Notes under the pieces: model-generated
What the model was told of the DNA's origin: nothing
Databases searched by the model: none
Seen by the model: only the letters and a program-made list of their open reading frames with translations
Shown here: positions 26,651 to 35,330 of the stretch, one piece after another
Position numbering within the stretch: the first letter of the stretch is position 1
Layout of the letters: each line of letters begins with the position of its first letter
Source: Bacteroidales bacterium
GTDB lineage: Bacteria > Bacteroidota > Bacteroidia > Bacteroidales > PXBB01
Assembly: GCA_028698995.1 (NCBI GenBank)
Contig: JAQVVM010000033.1
Span: forward strand, 1 to 49,866
DNA length: 49,866 bases
Direction of reading: 5' to 3'
Translations under genes and position numbers: made by a program

Positions 26651-27853
26651 TTAATCAGTAATAACCATTCTTTTCACATCTATTTCAATTCCATCCACAA
26701 TAAGCGCATAAAGATACATGCCTGCTGTAAGCTCATAAGCGTTAATGTTTAAAATTATTTCTCCGGTTCCATTTAAAATATGTTTCTTTAATTGGGTACC
26801 CTGCATATTATAGATGTATATGTGGGCATTTCTTGTATCAACTGGAATATAACACTTTATTTGTGTCTCCCTTGTAAAAGGATTTGGTGTGTTTTGGAAC
26901 AAGCGGGCTGCTTGTCCTGATATTTCAGAATTTTCTGAAGTGTTAGTACTTTCATTTGTCCCCAATCTCAATTGTTGTTCGTTTAAAGATGTTTTGCAAC
27001 AATTGTTAAGTTGTGTTTCCAAATCAGTGATTTTGTCGTTTTGTTCTTTTAGTATTTCAACGATAATAGGAATTAGACTTATATAATCAACACCGTACAC
27101 ACTATCCTGTCCCATATAAACTAATTCTGGAAATATTTGCAAAAGGTCTTGTGCAATAAAGCCATATTGTATTCTGTTGTCAGTATTCATATTTACAGGA
27201 AAAGGATTTATTGTGTCCTGAACTCCAATATTCACAATACCATCATTTATTAACTCCTGATATGACTTGTATCTGAATTCAACAGCATTGAGCTGAGAAA
27301 TTTTTGTTAATGTATTTGAACTCAAAGGTGAAATATCTTTTTTTAACCTTTGGTCTGAAGTTTCTACTAAAGTGTTATATTTTACCCTGTTTGCAGTAAT
27401 AGTATCTGTAATTTTTACATCTCCATTAAAATAACCTGCCCAATTACCTTCTGTATCCCTGTCATATCTGCCACTCATTGCACCAAAAACGCCGGCACCA
27501 TTATTACTGCCAATTAGTGCTCCGTAAACTCCATAATTAAATCCATTAGAAGCATTGCCTGCCCTGCCAATTAGACCGTAATTTCTAGAATTACTTTGTG
27601 CAGATGAAAAATAAGTATAAGCATGTAATCCTTGATTATACCTGTTATTAGTTGGCTCATTTACAACAACAACAGCAAAATTAGTCCAACTTGTATGGTT
27701 TGTGGTTGATTGAAGTATATGTAACTTCGTATAATTATTAGGTGTTGGAGTAGCTGCTATGGCAATATTGCCACCCGAATCCATTTTTAATTGTGCATTG
27801 ATACTAAGATTTAATGCTGTTAAAATAGAGAATAATACATAAAATTTTTTCAT
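26651..27853 (-). CDS. S74 intramolecular-chaperone protein with T9SS sorting domain
   Basis: 400 residues. After the signal peptide (ILTALNLSINAQ) comes a stalk region with phage tail-fibre-like repeats (YGLIGRAGNASNGFNYGVYG, GVFGAMSGRY). A peptidase S74 domain starts near residue 163: ETSDQRLKKDI holds the S-D-x-R-L-K dyad motif, then NAVEFRYKSYQEL, QYGFIAQDLLQIFPELV, GVDYISLIPIIVEILKEQ and a coiled coil. From about 318 a T9SS type A domain follows (LFQNTPNPFTRETQIKC, YELTAGMYLYALIVDG). S74 domains trimerise fibres and cut themselves off, so a sorting signal beyond the cut is odd. First gene of the cluster, with a candidate promoter 49 nt upstream. Confidence 0.88.
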   Translation of the reverse strand: MKKFYVLFSILTALNLSINAQLKMDSGGNIAIAATPTPNNYTKLHILQSTTNHTSWTNFAVVVVNEPTNNRYNQGLHAYTYFSSAQSNSRNYGLIGRAGNASNGFNYGVYGALIGSNNGAGVFGAMSGRYDRDTEGNWAGYFNGDVKITDTITANRVKYNTLVETSDQRLKKDISPLSSNTLTKISQLNAVEFRYKSYQELINDGIVNIGVQDTINPFPVNMNTDNRIQYGFIAQDLLQIFPELVYMGQDSVYGVDYISLIPIIVEILKEQNDKITDLETQLNNCCKTSLNEQQLRLGTNESTNTSENSEISGQAARLFQNTPNPFTRETQIKCYIPVDTRNAHIYIYNMQGTQLKKHILNGTGEIILNINAYELTAGMYLYALIVDGIEIDVKRMVITD

Positions 27854-27901
27854 AGATAATGGTTTTTAATTGATTAATACTGTGAAAATCTATAATTTAT
27901 T

Positions 27902-27909
27902 CAAAATTA
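27902..27909 (-). promoter_or_regulatory. Candidate -7 element for the five-gene secretion operon
   Basis: TAATTTTG on the minus strand, 49 nt before ATG 27853. The 251-nt divergent gap to the FKBP gene shows nothing else but one plus-strand element. Confidence 0.4.
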
Positions 27910-28066
27910 ACATAAAATTAATTATAATGCAAATAATTTTGTTAATTTTATACTTAGAGTGTTTTTTTTCTTAGATTTCAATTTAAAAGTCATTAAGCAA
28001 AAGATTTTATTGAACTACCAATTTGAATAAAATTACATTTTACGTTTCCGACAATAATTATTTTTA

Positions 28067-28074
28067 TAGCTTTG
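28067..28074 (+). promoter_or_regulatory. Candidate -7 element for the FKBP pair
   Basis: TAGCTTTG, 30 nt before ATG 28105. Confidence 0.5.
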
Positions 28075-28104
28075 CAGGTATTAATTAATAAAAAATTTAA
28101 AATC

Positions 28105-28812
28105 ATGAAAACCAAACATTTTTCACTTGTACTTTTACTTGTTTTTCTTTGTTTCAGCACTTTGCTTATTTCTCAGAATGATGGTGCACAGTATCGTATG
28201 CAAAACAAACTTGATAGTGTCAGTTATGCAATAGGAATGGACATTGGTGTTAACCTTAAGTCTCAATCCATAGATGTAGCTCCAGCAGCTTTGGCAAAAG
28301 GAATTATTGATTATCTTTCAGGTAATGGAACAATTCTTACTGACGAAGTAAAGACCCGTATAATAAATGAATTTCAAACAGAACACACTCAAAGACAAAT
28401 GGAAATGGAAGCATTAAGAGCTCAGAGAAATATTGAAGAAGGAAGAGCTTTTCTCGAAGAAAATAAAACAAAAGAGGGTGTTAGAGTAACAGAAAGCGGA
28501 CTTCAATATAAAATTATCAGAGAGGGAACAGGTTTAAGACCTACAGCCGCTTCTAGTGTTACTGTTCATTATGAAGGTAAACTTATTGATGGTACCATAT
28601 TCGATTCATCCTATCAAAGAGATGAAACTATTACATTCCCCCTTTCAGGAGTTATCCCTGGTTGGACAGAAGGACTTCAGTTACTTAAAGAAGGCGGCGA
28701 AGCCATACTGTATATTCCTTCCGAATTAGGTTATGGTGAAAGAGGTGCAGGGCAGGTTATTCCCGGAAATGCAACACTTATTTTTAAAGTTGAACTTTTT
28801 AAAGTAGAGTAA
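28105..28812 (+). CDS. FKBP-type peptidyl-prolyl isomerase (Mip/FkpA-like), exported
   Basis: 235 residues from ATG 28105; an upstream non-ATG codon at 28072 is rejected because it would bury the signal peptide (SLVLLLVFLCFSTLLIS). Next comes an FKBP_N dimerisation domain, about 35-120 (KLDSVSYAIGMDIGVNLKS, LRAQRNIEEGRAFLEENK). The FKBP catalytic domain is about 135-235: GTGLRPTAASSVTVHYEGKL, GTIFDSSY, VIPGWTEGLQLLKEGGEA, IPSELGYGERGAG, LIFKVELF. This is the Mip/FkpA arrangement for folding exported proteins in the periplasm. It precedes a second FKBP gene by 11 nt. Confidence 0.92.
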   Translation: MKTKHFSLVLLLVFLCFSTLLISQNDGAQYRMQNKLDSVSYAIGMDIGVNLKSQSIDVAPAALAKGIIDYLSGNGTILTDEVKTRIINEFQTEHTQRQMEMEALRAQRNIEEGRAFLEENKTKEGVRVTESGLQYKIIREGTGLRPTAASSVTVHYEGKLIDGTIFDSSYQRDETITFPLSGVIPGWTEGLQLLKEGGEAILYIPSELGYGERGAGQVIPGNATLIFKVELFKVE

Positions 28813-28823
28813 CAAATTCATTG

Positions 28824-29702
28824 ATGAAGAAATATATTAATTATCTTGCAGTAATAGTATTATTTGCAAGTGCTTGTAATTTGTTTCAGGGTGATTTTAA
28901 AACCACTGATTCAGGTTTAAAATACAATTTCATTCTGAAAAACAAAGATGCTCAGAAACCTGAATTTGGTGATGTCCTTGATATGTCAATGATTTATACA
29001 TATAAAGATAGTATCATATTTGACAGCAAGGTTTACGGTGAATTTTTATCTCTTCAATTACTTGAACCGATGTATGATGGCGATATTTCTGAAGGGATGT
29101 CTATGCTTGGTCTGGGAGACAGTGCTATTTTTATTGTCAGCGCTGATTCATTTTATCTTAATAATATTGGGCTTGATTCAGTGCCCGATTTTATTGAAAA
29201 GGGGAGTGAGCTTAAATTTTATATCAGCCTTTTAGGTATCAAGAAAAAAGAAGTTTATGAAAGGGAAATGCAAACCCTCGAACAGCAAAAACAAGCTCTG
29301 GCCCAGATTCAGATGCAGGAAGAAGTTGAATTCAGAGAAAGATATCTGAGAACCAATAATATTACAGTTCAACCGCAGGCTTCAGGATTATATTATATTG
29401 AGACTACACGAGGTACCGGCAGCAAACCGCTTCCGGGGTCTTTTGTACAGGCTCATTACAAAGGCTATCTGCTAGATGGCACAGTATTTCACTCTTCTTA
29501 TGATGAGAACAGACCCATTTCTTTTAAAATTGGCAGTGGACGTATAATTGATGGATTTGAAGAAGGCATCAAACTGATGTCTAAAGGTGGGAAAGCAACA
29601 TTTATTATACCATCCAATCTGGGTTACGGAGGAGAAGAACTTGAAAATATTCCACCTTACAGCACTCTTATTTATGAAGTAGAATTAATTTCAATAGAAT
29701 AA
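28824..29702 (+). CDS. FKBP-type peptidyl-prolyl isomerase lipoprotein, double domain
   Basis: 292 residues from ATG 28824 (a TTG three bases earlier is ignored). The lipobox is FASAC, so Cys is lipidated. A degenerate FKBP-like domain lies at about 35-140 (FGDVLDMSMIYTYKDSIIFDSK, ISEGMSMLGLGDSAIFIV) and a helical linker rich in Glu and Gln follows. The second, intact FKBP domain is at about 185-292: LPGSFVQAHYKGYLLDGTVF, IDGFEEGIKLMSKGGKATF, IPSNLGYGGEE, LIYEVELISIE. Likely an envelope folding factor paired with the preceding isomerase. purL follows 11 nt later. Confidence 0.9.
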   Translation: MKKYINYLAVIVLFASACNLFQGDFKTTDSGLKYNFILKNKDAQKPEFGDVLDMSMIYTYKDSIIFDSKVYGEFLSLQLLEPMYDGDISEGMSMLGLGDSAIFIVSADSFYLNNIGLDSVPDFIEKGSELKFYISLLGIKKKEVYEREMQTLEQQKQALAQIQMQEEVEFRERYLRTNNITVQPQASGLYYIETTRGTGSKPLPGSFVQAHYKGYLLDGTVFHSSYDENRPISFKIGSGRIIDGFEEGIKLMSKGGKATFIIPSNLGYGGEELENIPPYSTLIYEVELISIE

Positions 29703-29713
29703 AAAATCATTTA

Positions 29714-31945
29714 ATGGATACGATTTCTCAGCAACCGTCAACACTCGAACAAGCATTATCATTAGGTTTATTGAAAGAAGAATATGAAAAAATCATCAGT
29801 ATTTTAGGTAGGGTACCTAACTTTACTGAGCTGAGCTTATATTCTGTCATGTGGTCGGAGCATTGTTCCTACAAAAACTCAATTGTATGGCTTAAAACAT
29901 TGCCAAAAGACGGACCAGCCATGTTGGCCAAAGCCGGTGAAGAAAATGCCGGCCTTGTTGATATTGGCGATGAAATGGCTTGTTGCTTTAAAATAGAATC
30001 GCACAACCACCCCTCTGCTTTAGAACCTTATCAGGGAGCTGCAACGGGTGTTGGTGGTATCAACCGTGATATTTTTACGATGGGAGCCCGTCCCATTGCT
30101 CAGCTCAATTCCCTTCGTTTTGGCAGCATATACCTTGATAAAACAAAGTGGTTGTTAAAAGGTGTGGTTAAAGGAATTGGCGATTATGGTAATGCTTTTG
30201 GTGTTCCTGTTGTTGCCGGAGAAGTTTATTTTGATGCATGTTACAATACCAATCCTTTGGTCAATGCAATGTCGGCCGGTATTGTCAGAAAGGGAAGAAC
30301 ACTTTCTGCAACTTCCTATGGTGTAGGCAATCCGGTTTATATTGTCGGTTCTTCAACAGGAAAGGACGGTATTCACGGTGCTACTTTTGCTTCTGCCGAC
30401 CTTACCGAAAATTCTGCTGATGATATTCCTTCCGTTCAGGTTGGTGACCCTTTTCAGGAAAAACTTTTACTAGAAGCAACTCTTGAACTGGCTAAAACAG
30501 GTGCTGTTATTGGCATGCAGGATATGGGCGCAGCAGGGATTATTTGCTCAACTTCTGAAATGTCTGCTAAAGGCGAACATGGGATGATTATTCACCTCGA
30601 CAAAGTGCCCCTCCGTCAGACAAATATGGTCCCCTTTGAAATTCTTTTATCTGAATCTCAGGAACGAATGTTGGTAGTGGCTCACAAAGGAAAGGAAGAC
30701 ATTGTCAAGGAGATTTTTAATAAATGGGACTTGAATTGTGTCCAGATTGGTGAAGTGGTAGAAGGTGAGCGTCTCCATTTTTACTGGCATGGTGAAATAG
30801 TGGCTGATGTACCTGCAGAATCTTTGGTTCTTGGTGGCGGTGCTCCTGTTTATCACAGAGAATATAAAGAACCTGCTTACTTCAAGGAAACGTTTAAATT
30901 CTCGATAGACAGCATTAAAGAACCTGATGACCTTAAGCCCGTTGCTTACCATTTACTTAAAAACCTTAATATAGCCTCCAAAAAATGGGTCATCGAACAA
31001 TATGACACCATGGTAGGGACTAAAAACATGTGCACCAATATGCCTTCAGATGCTGCCGTTGTGAATATCAAAGGCACAAAAAAAGCCATTGTGCTCACCG
31101 TTGATTGCAATGCAAGGTATGTCCATGCTGACCCTGAAAAAGGTACTGCTATTGCTGTTGCTGAAGCTGCCCGAAATATTGTTTGTTCAGGAGGAATTCC
31201 TTCGGCCATTACCAATTGCCTGAATTTTGGAAATCCTTACAACCCCGAGGTTTACTGGCAATTTGTCGGTGCTATTAAGGGCATGAGTGAGGCATGCCGT
31301 AAATTCAGCACACCCGTTACCGGAGGCAATGTCAGCTTTTATAACCAAACAAGTATCAAGGACAAAGTTGAACCCGTTTACCCGACCCCAACAATTGGCA
31401 TGTTGGGCGTGATGGAGGACAAACAATTTCAAATGCCGCTGTGTTTCAAAAATGAAGGTGACTTTATCTATTTAATCGGGAAATCTGTTAATGATATTGC
31501 AAGTTCCGAATACCTCTATGATTATCATAATGTAAAATTATCACCGGCTCCTTATTTTAAGCTCGAAGAAGAATTTGAAATGCAGGAAACCGTTAAAGGA
31601 CTGATTCGAGAAAACCTTATCAACTCAGCTCATGATGTCTCTGAAGGTGGTGCTTTTATATGCCTTTTTGAAGCTGCCATGCATAACAAACTTGGCTTTG
31701 ATATTCAAACTGATGCTTCTGTACGTAAAGATGCTTTTCTATTTGGGGAAGCACAAGGGAGGGCTATCGTTAGTGTCAGCCCTGATCAGCTAGAATCATT
31801 TATTGAATTTATGGCGCAGACAGAAACCGATTTTTCACTTCTTGGTGAGGTAAAAGGCATGGAAATGATTGTTGATGAGCTTTCTTTCGGAACCATAAAT
31901 GAAGCCGCCGAAGTTTATATCAATGCGTTGGGAAAGCATATGTAA
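29714..31945 (+). CDS. purL: Phosphoribosylformylglycinamidine synthase subunit PurL (small form)
   Basis: 743 residues, the length of the small PurL that works with separate PurQ and PurS subunits. It catalyses ATP-dependent amidation of FGAR to FGAM in purine synthesis. Visible motifs: SVMWSEHCSYKNS, KIESHNHPSALEPYQGAATGVGGINRD, QDMGAAGIICSTSEMSAKG, LSESQERMLVV, GGNVSFYNQT, PTPTIGMLGV, AHDVSEGG and GEAQGRAIV. No glutaminase domain is fused, and purQ and purS are not in the window. It follows two isomerase genes by 11 nt, but a functional link is not evident. Confidence 0.96.
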   Translation: MDTISQQPSTLEQALSLGLLKEEYEKIISILGRVPNFTELSLYSVMWSEHCSYKNSIVWLKTLPKDGPAMLAKAGEENAGLVDIGDEMACCFKIESHNHPSALEPYQGAATGVGGINRDIFTMGARPIAQLNSLRFGSIYLDKTKWLLKGVVKGIGDYGNAFGVPVVAGEVYFDACYNTNPLVNAMSAGIVRKGRTLSATSYGVGNPVYIVGSSTGKDGIHGATFASADLTENSADDIPSVQVGDPFQEKLLLEATLELAKTGAVIGMQDMGAAGIICSTSEMSAKGEHGMIIHLDKVPLRQTNMVPFEILLSESQERMLVVAHKGKEDIVKEIFNKWDLNCVQIGEVVEGERLHFYWHGEIVADVPAESLVLGGGAPVYHREYKEPAYFKETFKFSIDSIKEPDDLKPVAYHLLKNLNIASKKWVIEQYDTMVGTKNMCTNMPSDAAVVNIKGTKKAIVLTVDCNARYVHADPEKGTAIAVAEAARNIVCSGGIPSAITNCLNFGNPYNPEVYWQFVGAIKGMSEACRKFSTPVTGGNVSFYNQTSIKDKVEPVYPTPTIGMLGVMEDKQFQMPLCFKNEGDFIYLIGKSVNDIASSEYLYDYHNVKLSPAPYFKLEEEFEMQETVKGLIRENLINSAHDVSEGGAFICLFEAAMHNKLGFDIQTDASVRKDAFLFGEAQGRAIVSVSPDQLESFIEFMAQTETDFSLLGEVKGMEMIVDELSFGTINEAAEVYINALGKHM

Positions 31946-31980
31946 TTTTTCGCTGAAATGGCCTTTTGATTTTTTATTAA

Positions 31981-32637
31981 ATGACTAAAAAAGAAAGATA
32001 TAATTTTTTTATTCAATATTTTTCGGAGCATTTACCCAAAGCAGTTACAGAATTAAGCTATAAATCTGACTATGAATTAATAGTAGCTGTTATTTTGTCG
32101 GCTCAGTGTACCGACAAAAGAGTTAATCTCATAACGCCTGCTTTCTTTAAACGTTTTCCAACATTCAAATCTCTTTCTGAAGGTACATTTGAAGAAGTTT
32201 TTAATTTGATTAAGAGTTGTTCATATCCAAATAATAAAGCCAAGCATTTATTGGGTATGGCATCAAAAGTCGAATCAGAATTTATGGGCAAACTCCCCGA
32301 TAATCCTGAAGCTTTACAGATGCTTCCTGGGGTGGGTAGAAAAACAGCCAATGTTTTGGTATCGGTATTACATGATAAGCCTGTAATTGCAGTAGATACC
32401 CATGTTTTCCGTGTCTCTGCCCGCATAGGACTTGTTACCAAGTCCAAAACTCCACTGGAAACAGAAAGGCAACTTACTGCCAACATACCCGAGCACCTCA
32501 GAAATATTTCCCATCACTGGCTCATCCTTCACGGACGCTATGTGTGTATGGCCCGAAAACCAAACTGTGTGGCCTGTGGTCTTAAAGAAATATGTAAATA
32601 TTATGAAAACTTGGCGAAAAAAAATCTCTCTTGTTAA
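31981..32637 (+). CDS. nth: Endonuclease III
   Basis: 218 residues, a base-excision-repair DNA glycosylase/AP lyase for oxidised pyrimidines. The helix-hairpin-helix LPGVGRKTANVLVS carries the catalytic lysine, and VIAVDTHVFRVSARIG the catalytic aspartate. A 4Fe-4S cluster loop closes the protein with C-x6-C-x2-C-x5-C spacing (CMARKPNCVACGLKEIC). The upper domain IVAVILSAQCTDKRVN is standard. Complete and typical. Starts 35 nt after purL. Confidence 0.96.
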   Translation: MTKKERYNFFIQYFSEHLPKAVTELSYKSDYELIVAVILSAQCTDKRVNLITPAFFKRFPTFKSLSEGTFEEVFNLIKSCSYPNNKAKHLLGMASKVESEFMGKLPDNPEALQMLPGVGRKTANVLVSVLHDKPVIAVDTHVFRVSARIGLVTKSKTPLETERQLTANIPEHLRNISHHWLILHGRYVCMARKPNCVACGLKEICKYYENLAKKNLSC

Positions 32638-32797
32638 TGTCCAACCGACATAAATATTATTCTTAAGTTTCTTATTTTCATTATATTAGTAACAAGCTAA
32701 TTGAATATAAATAAAAATGGGTGCATGATTTTTAAGTTTTACATAATGCATTCAATACCTTCACAATTTTCTATACCGAGAATTTAATTGTTTTGTC

Positions 32798-32805
32798 TAT
32801 TTTTG
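32798..32805 (+). promoter_or_regulatory. Candidate -7 element for the M48 peptidase
   Basis: TATTTTTG, 15 nt before ATG 32821, in the 183-nt gap behind nth. Confidence 0.45.
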
Positions 32806-32820
32806 TATAAAAAAATTGAG

Positions 32821-33618
32821 ATGAAAACGAAAATTTATGGTATCCTCATAATAATTTTCCTTTATTCATGTGTCAAGGTACCTATTACAAACCGCCGTCA
32901 GATGAAACTTCTGCCAGAATCCACTTTGATTGGCCTCGGGACAACAAGTTACAGGGAATTTTTATCCGGAAATCCTGCATTACCTCAATCAAATATCAAT
33001 GCCCAAATGATAAAAACAGTAGGGGAGAGGGTTTCTTCCGCAACGTCATTATATTTGCGTGAAAATGGTCATGGCAAAAGGGTGGCAGGTTATTCATGGG
33101 AGTTTAATCTTGTTAATAACAATGCCGTAAATGCATGGTGTATGCCCGGAGGTAAAATCGTTTTTTACAATGGTATTTTGCCTTATACCCAGGATGAAAA
33201 TGGTGTGGCTGTGGTTATGGCACATGAAATTGCACATGCTGTGGCACGTCATGGCAATGAACGTATGAGTCAGCAATTGCTGCTAGCTTTAGGCGGTGTT
33301 TCTCTCGATGTGGCCCTAAGCAGCAAACCCGACGAAACACGAGATTTGTTTTTAATGACTTATGGTATTGGCTCTACATTAGGGGCTCTCGCTTATTCAC
33401 GCCAACATGAATATGAGGCTGATAAATTGGGGATGGTCTTTATGGCTCTTGCCGGATATGACCCAGAACATGCGCTCCGTTTCTGGCAAAGAATGTCTCA
33501 GATTAATGCCCCGAAATTACCGGAGTTTGTCAGTACACACCCCAGTGATGTCAATAGAATTAATGAAATTCAGGCTTTTATGCCAAAAGCAAAAAAATAT
33601 TATAAACCCCGAAATTAA
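32821..33618 (+). CDS. M48-family metallopeptidase lipoprotein (LoiP/BepA-like)
   Basis: 265 residues from ATG 32821, the first codon compatible with the lipoprotein signal (IYGILIIIFLYSC). The zinc site is MAHEIAHAVARHGNERMS (HExxH), with the third ligand in YSRQHEYEADKLGM; VNAWCMPGGKIVFYNGIL is the conserved strand before it. This is a single-domain M48 peptidase of the outer-membrane quality-control type, anchored in the envelope. An upstream non-ATG codon at 32788 was rejected. The saccharopine-dehydrogenase-like gene starts 22 nt downstream. Confidence 0.93.
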   Translation: MKTKIYGILIIIFLYSCVKVPITNRRQMKLLPESTLIGLGTTSYREFLSGNPALPQSNINAQMIKTVGERVSSATSLYLRENGHGKRVAGYSWEFNLVNNNAVNAWCMPGGKIVFYNGILPYTQDENGVAVVMAHEIAHAVARHGNERMSQQLLLALGGVSLDVALSSKPDETRDLFLMTYGIGSTLGALAYSRQHEYEADKLGMVFMALAGYDPEHALRFWQRMSQINAPKLPEFVSTHPSDVNRINEIQAFMPKAKKYYKPRN

Positions 33619-33640
33619 TAAATTAAAAAACTATAAATCT

Positions 33641-34768
33641 ATGAAAAAAGTCCTTGTATTGGGTGCAGGCATGGTGGGAAGCGCTATGGCCATTGATCTG
33701 TCACAAAAATTTAAAGTAACCTCTGCTGACATTTCAACAGAGGCACTTCAATTTTTAAAAGAAAAATACGGTATTCAAACTGTCGAGCTTAATGTTAAAG
33801 ACAAAAATAAACTGATGGCTCTGCTGCCCGAATTTGATTATGTAGTATCGGCTGTTCCGGGGTTCCTTGGCTATGAGACTTTAAGCTGTATCATTGATGC
33901 AGGGAAAAATGTGGTTGATATTACGTTCATGCCCGAAGACATTTTAACCCTGCATGAAAAAGCCCTTAAAAATAATGTTACTGCTATTGTGGATTGTGGC
34001 GTTGCTCCCGGTATGCCCAATTTGATTGCAGGTTATTTTTATGAAAGGATGCAAATAGAGAAGTTTTTTTATATGGTGGGTGGTTTACCTAAGGAAAGAA
34101 CTTTCCCTTTTGAGTATAAAGCACCATTTTCTCCTATTGATGTGATAGAAGAATACACCCGTCCTGCAAGATTTTTGCAAAACAACATCTTGATTGAAAA
34201 ACCTGCCATGAGTGATGCTGAGCTTATTCATTTTGATGGTATTGGGACGCTGGAAGCTTTCAATACTGATGGACTACGTTCTCTTCTCTATACGCTGGCT
34301 AATATTCCGAATATTAGTGAAAAAACATTGCGTTATCCCGGTCATATCCGATTAATACAAGCCTTGCAAACAGCAGGTTTCTTTTCTGATAAAGCACTCA
34401 ATGTCAATGGTGTGATAGTTAAACCGGTTGAAATGACAAATAAAATCCTTTTCAAGTCGTGGAAATATGAACCCAATGAAGAAGATTTCACGGTTATGCG
34501 CATCATTATTGACGGGAAAATGGAGGGAAAGCAAATGCATATTGTTTTTGATTTGTACGATGAATATGATAAAAAAACATGTATTTCTTCAATGGCACGC
34601 ACTACAGGTTATACAGGAACTGCTGCCCTGAATATGATTCATGAGGGACTATTAGATAAAAAAGGTGTTTTTCCACCCGAAATTATCGGAAAAAGCCAAA
34701 ACTGCTATGCTTATATTATGAACTACCTCAAAGAGCGAGGCATACATTATAAAAAAACGGAAAGTTAA
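33641..34768 (+). CDS. Saccharopine dehydrogenase family oxidoreductase
   Basis: 375 residues from ATG 33641. The frame is open 234 nt further upstream, but that part overlaps the M48 gene and lacks homology, whereas MKKVLVLGAGMVGSAMAIDL starts the NAD(P)-binding fold. Other landmarks: VVSAVPGFLGYETLSCIIDA, VVDITFMPED, DCGVAPGMPNLIAGY, PIDVIEEYTRPAR and ARTTGYTGTAALNMIHEGLL. This is the Sacchrp_dh_NADP / C-terminal pair seen in saccharopine and carboxynorspermidine dehydrogenases. It may act in lysine degradation or polyamine synthesis; not distinguishable here. Confidence 0.88.
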   Translation: MKKVLVLGAGMVGSAMAIDLSQKFKVTSADISTEALQFLKEKYGIQTVELNVKDKNKLMALLPEFDYVVSAVPGFLGYETLSCIIDAGKNVVDITFMPEDILTLHEKALKNNVTAIVDCGVAPGMPNLIAGYFYERMQIEKFFYMVGGLPKERTFPFEYKAPFSPIDVIEEYTRPARFLQNNILIEKPAMSDAELIHFDGIGTLEAFNTDGLRSLLYTLANIPNISEKTLRYPGHIRLIQALQTAGFFSDKALNVNGVIVKPVEMTNKILFKSWKYEPNEEDFTVMRIIIDGKMEGKQMHIVFDLYDEYDKKTCISSMARTTGYTGTAALNMIHEGLLDKKGVFPPEIIGKSQNCYAYIMNYLKERGIHYKKTES

Positions 34769-34785
34769 TGCCCTGTAATTTTTTA

Positions 34786-34793
34786 TAAATTTG
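34786..34793 (+). promoter_or_regulatory. Candidate -7 element for the small membrane protein
   Basis: TAAATTTG, 8 nt before ATG 34802; if used, the transcript is almost leaderless. Confidence 0.35.
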
Positions 34794-34801
34794 AAGGATA
34801 G

Positions 34802-35260
34802 ATGGTTAAGACTAACAAATTTGAGAAATCATTTGGTCCTGTGGGAAGTTCAGCAGGTCAATTTATTTTAATTTTTGGAATTATCATTTGCTTCTTCTCT
34901 TTATCAGGTGTAATTCTGATACTGATTGGTGGCTTTGTCGGTTTTACATCAACGAGCACAAAAATCGATTTCGACAGAAAAATGTTTAAATTTTCAAATA
35001 ATTTGTTTGGATTTATACCTATCGGTAAATGGATACCAATAGATCTTAAAATGAAGCTTGGAATTAAAAAATCAAATAAGGTCTGGAGAACTTATAGCAG
35101 GAGCAATCGTTCTATTGACATTGATAGTACTGATTTTTACGTTTATTTGCTTGATGCGAATCATAAAGAGATAATCCCATTAATCAAGAAAAATAATCTC
35201 GATTCTGCAAAACATGAAATAGATTTTTTAAGTGAAAAGCTGGGTTTGAAAATTGTATAA
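34802..35260 (+). CDS. Small membrane protein of unknown function
   Basis: 152 residues not recognised by family. Two adjoining hydrophobic segments (about 20-50: GQFILIFGIIICFFSLSG and VILILIGGFVGF) anchor a soluble C-terminal domain of about 100 residues with alternating strands (KIDFDRKMFKFSNNLFGFIP, DSTDFYVYLLDANHKEIIP) and a final helix (HEIDFLSEKLGLKIV). The layout suggests a PH-like domain behind a membrane hairpin, which is inference only. Its last 26 codons and 11 nt beyond are duplicated at 36492-36575 on the far side of the repeat region. Confidence 0.7.
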   Translation: MVKTNKFEKSFGPVGSSAGQFILIFGIIICFFSLSGVILILIGGFVGFTSTSTKIDFDRKMFKFSNNLFGFIPIGKWIPIDLKMKLGIKKSNKVWRTYSRSNRSIDIDSTDFYVYLLDANHKEIIPLIKKNNLDSAKHEIDFLSEKLGLKIV

Positions 35261-35271
35261 AAGGGAATAAG
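35188..35271 (+). repeat. Upstream copy of an 84-nt duplicated gene tail
   Basis: Covers the last codons of the 152-residue membrane protein gene plus AAAGGGAATAAG beyond the stop. About 90 percent identical by eye to 36492-36575, with most differences at synonymous or conservative positions. Confidence 0.75.
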
Positions 35272-35290
35272 AATCATCTCTTTTCTTATA

Positions 35291-35319
35291 CCACGGGTTA
35301 CGCTCCGCTTCACCCGTGG
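35291..35319. repeat. REP-like palindrome
   Basis: CCACGGGT (35291-35298) pairs with ACCCGTGG (35312-35319) across a 13-nt loop. The same core arm (CCACGGGTT) recurs at 35890 and 36264, so this is a dispersed palindromic element and not a one-off hairpin. Confidence 0.7.
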
Positions 35320-35330
35320 CAACACACATA

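Noticed and set aside
33407..33640. N-terminal extension of the saccharopine-dehydrogenase-like protein
   Set aside because: Overlaps the M48 peptidase gene and its translation lacks homology; the Rossmann fold begins at ATG 33641.
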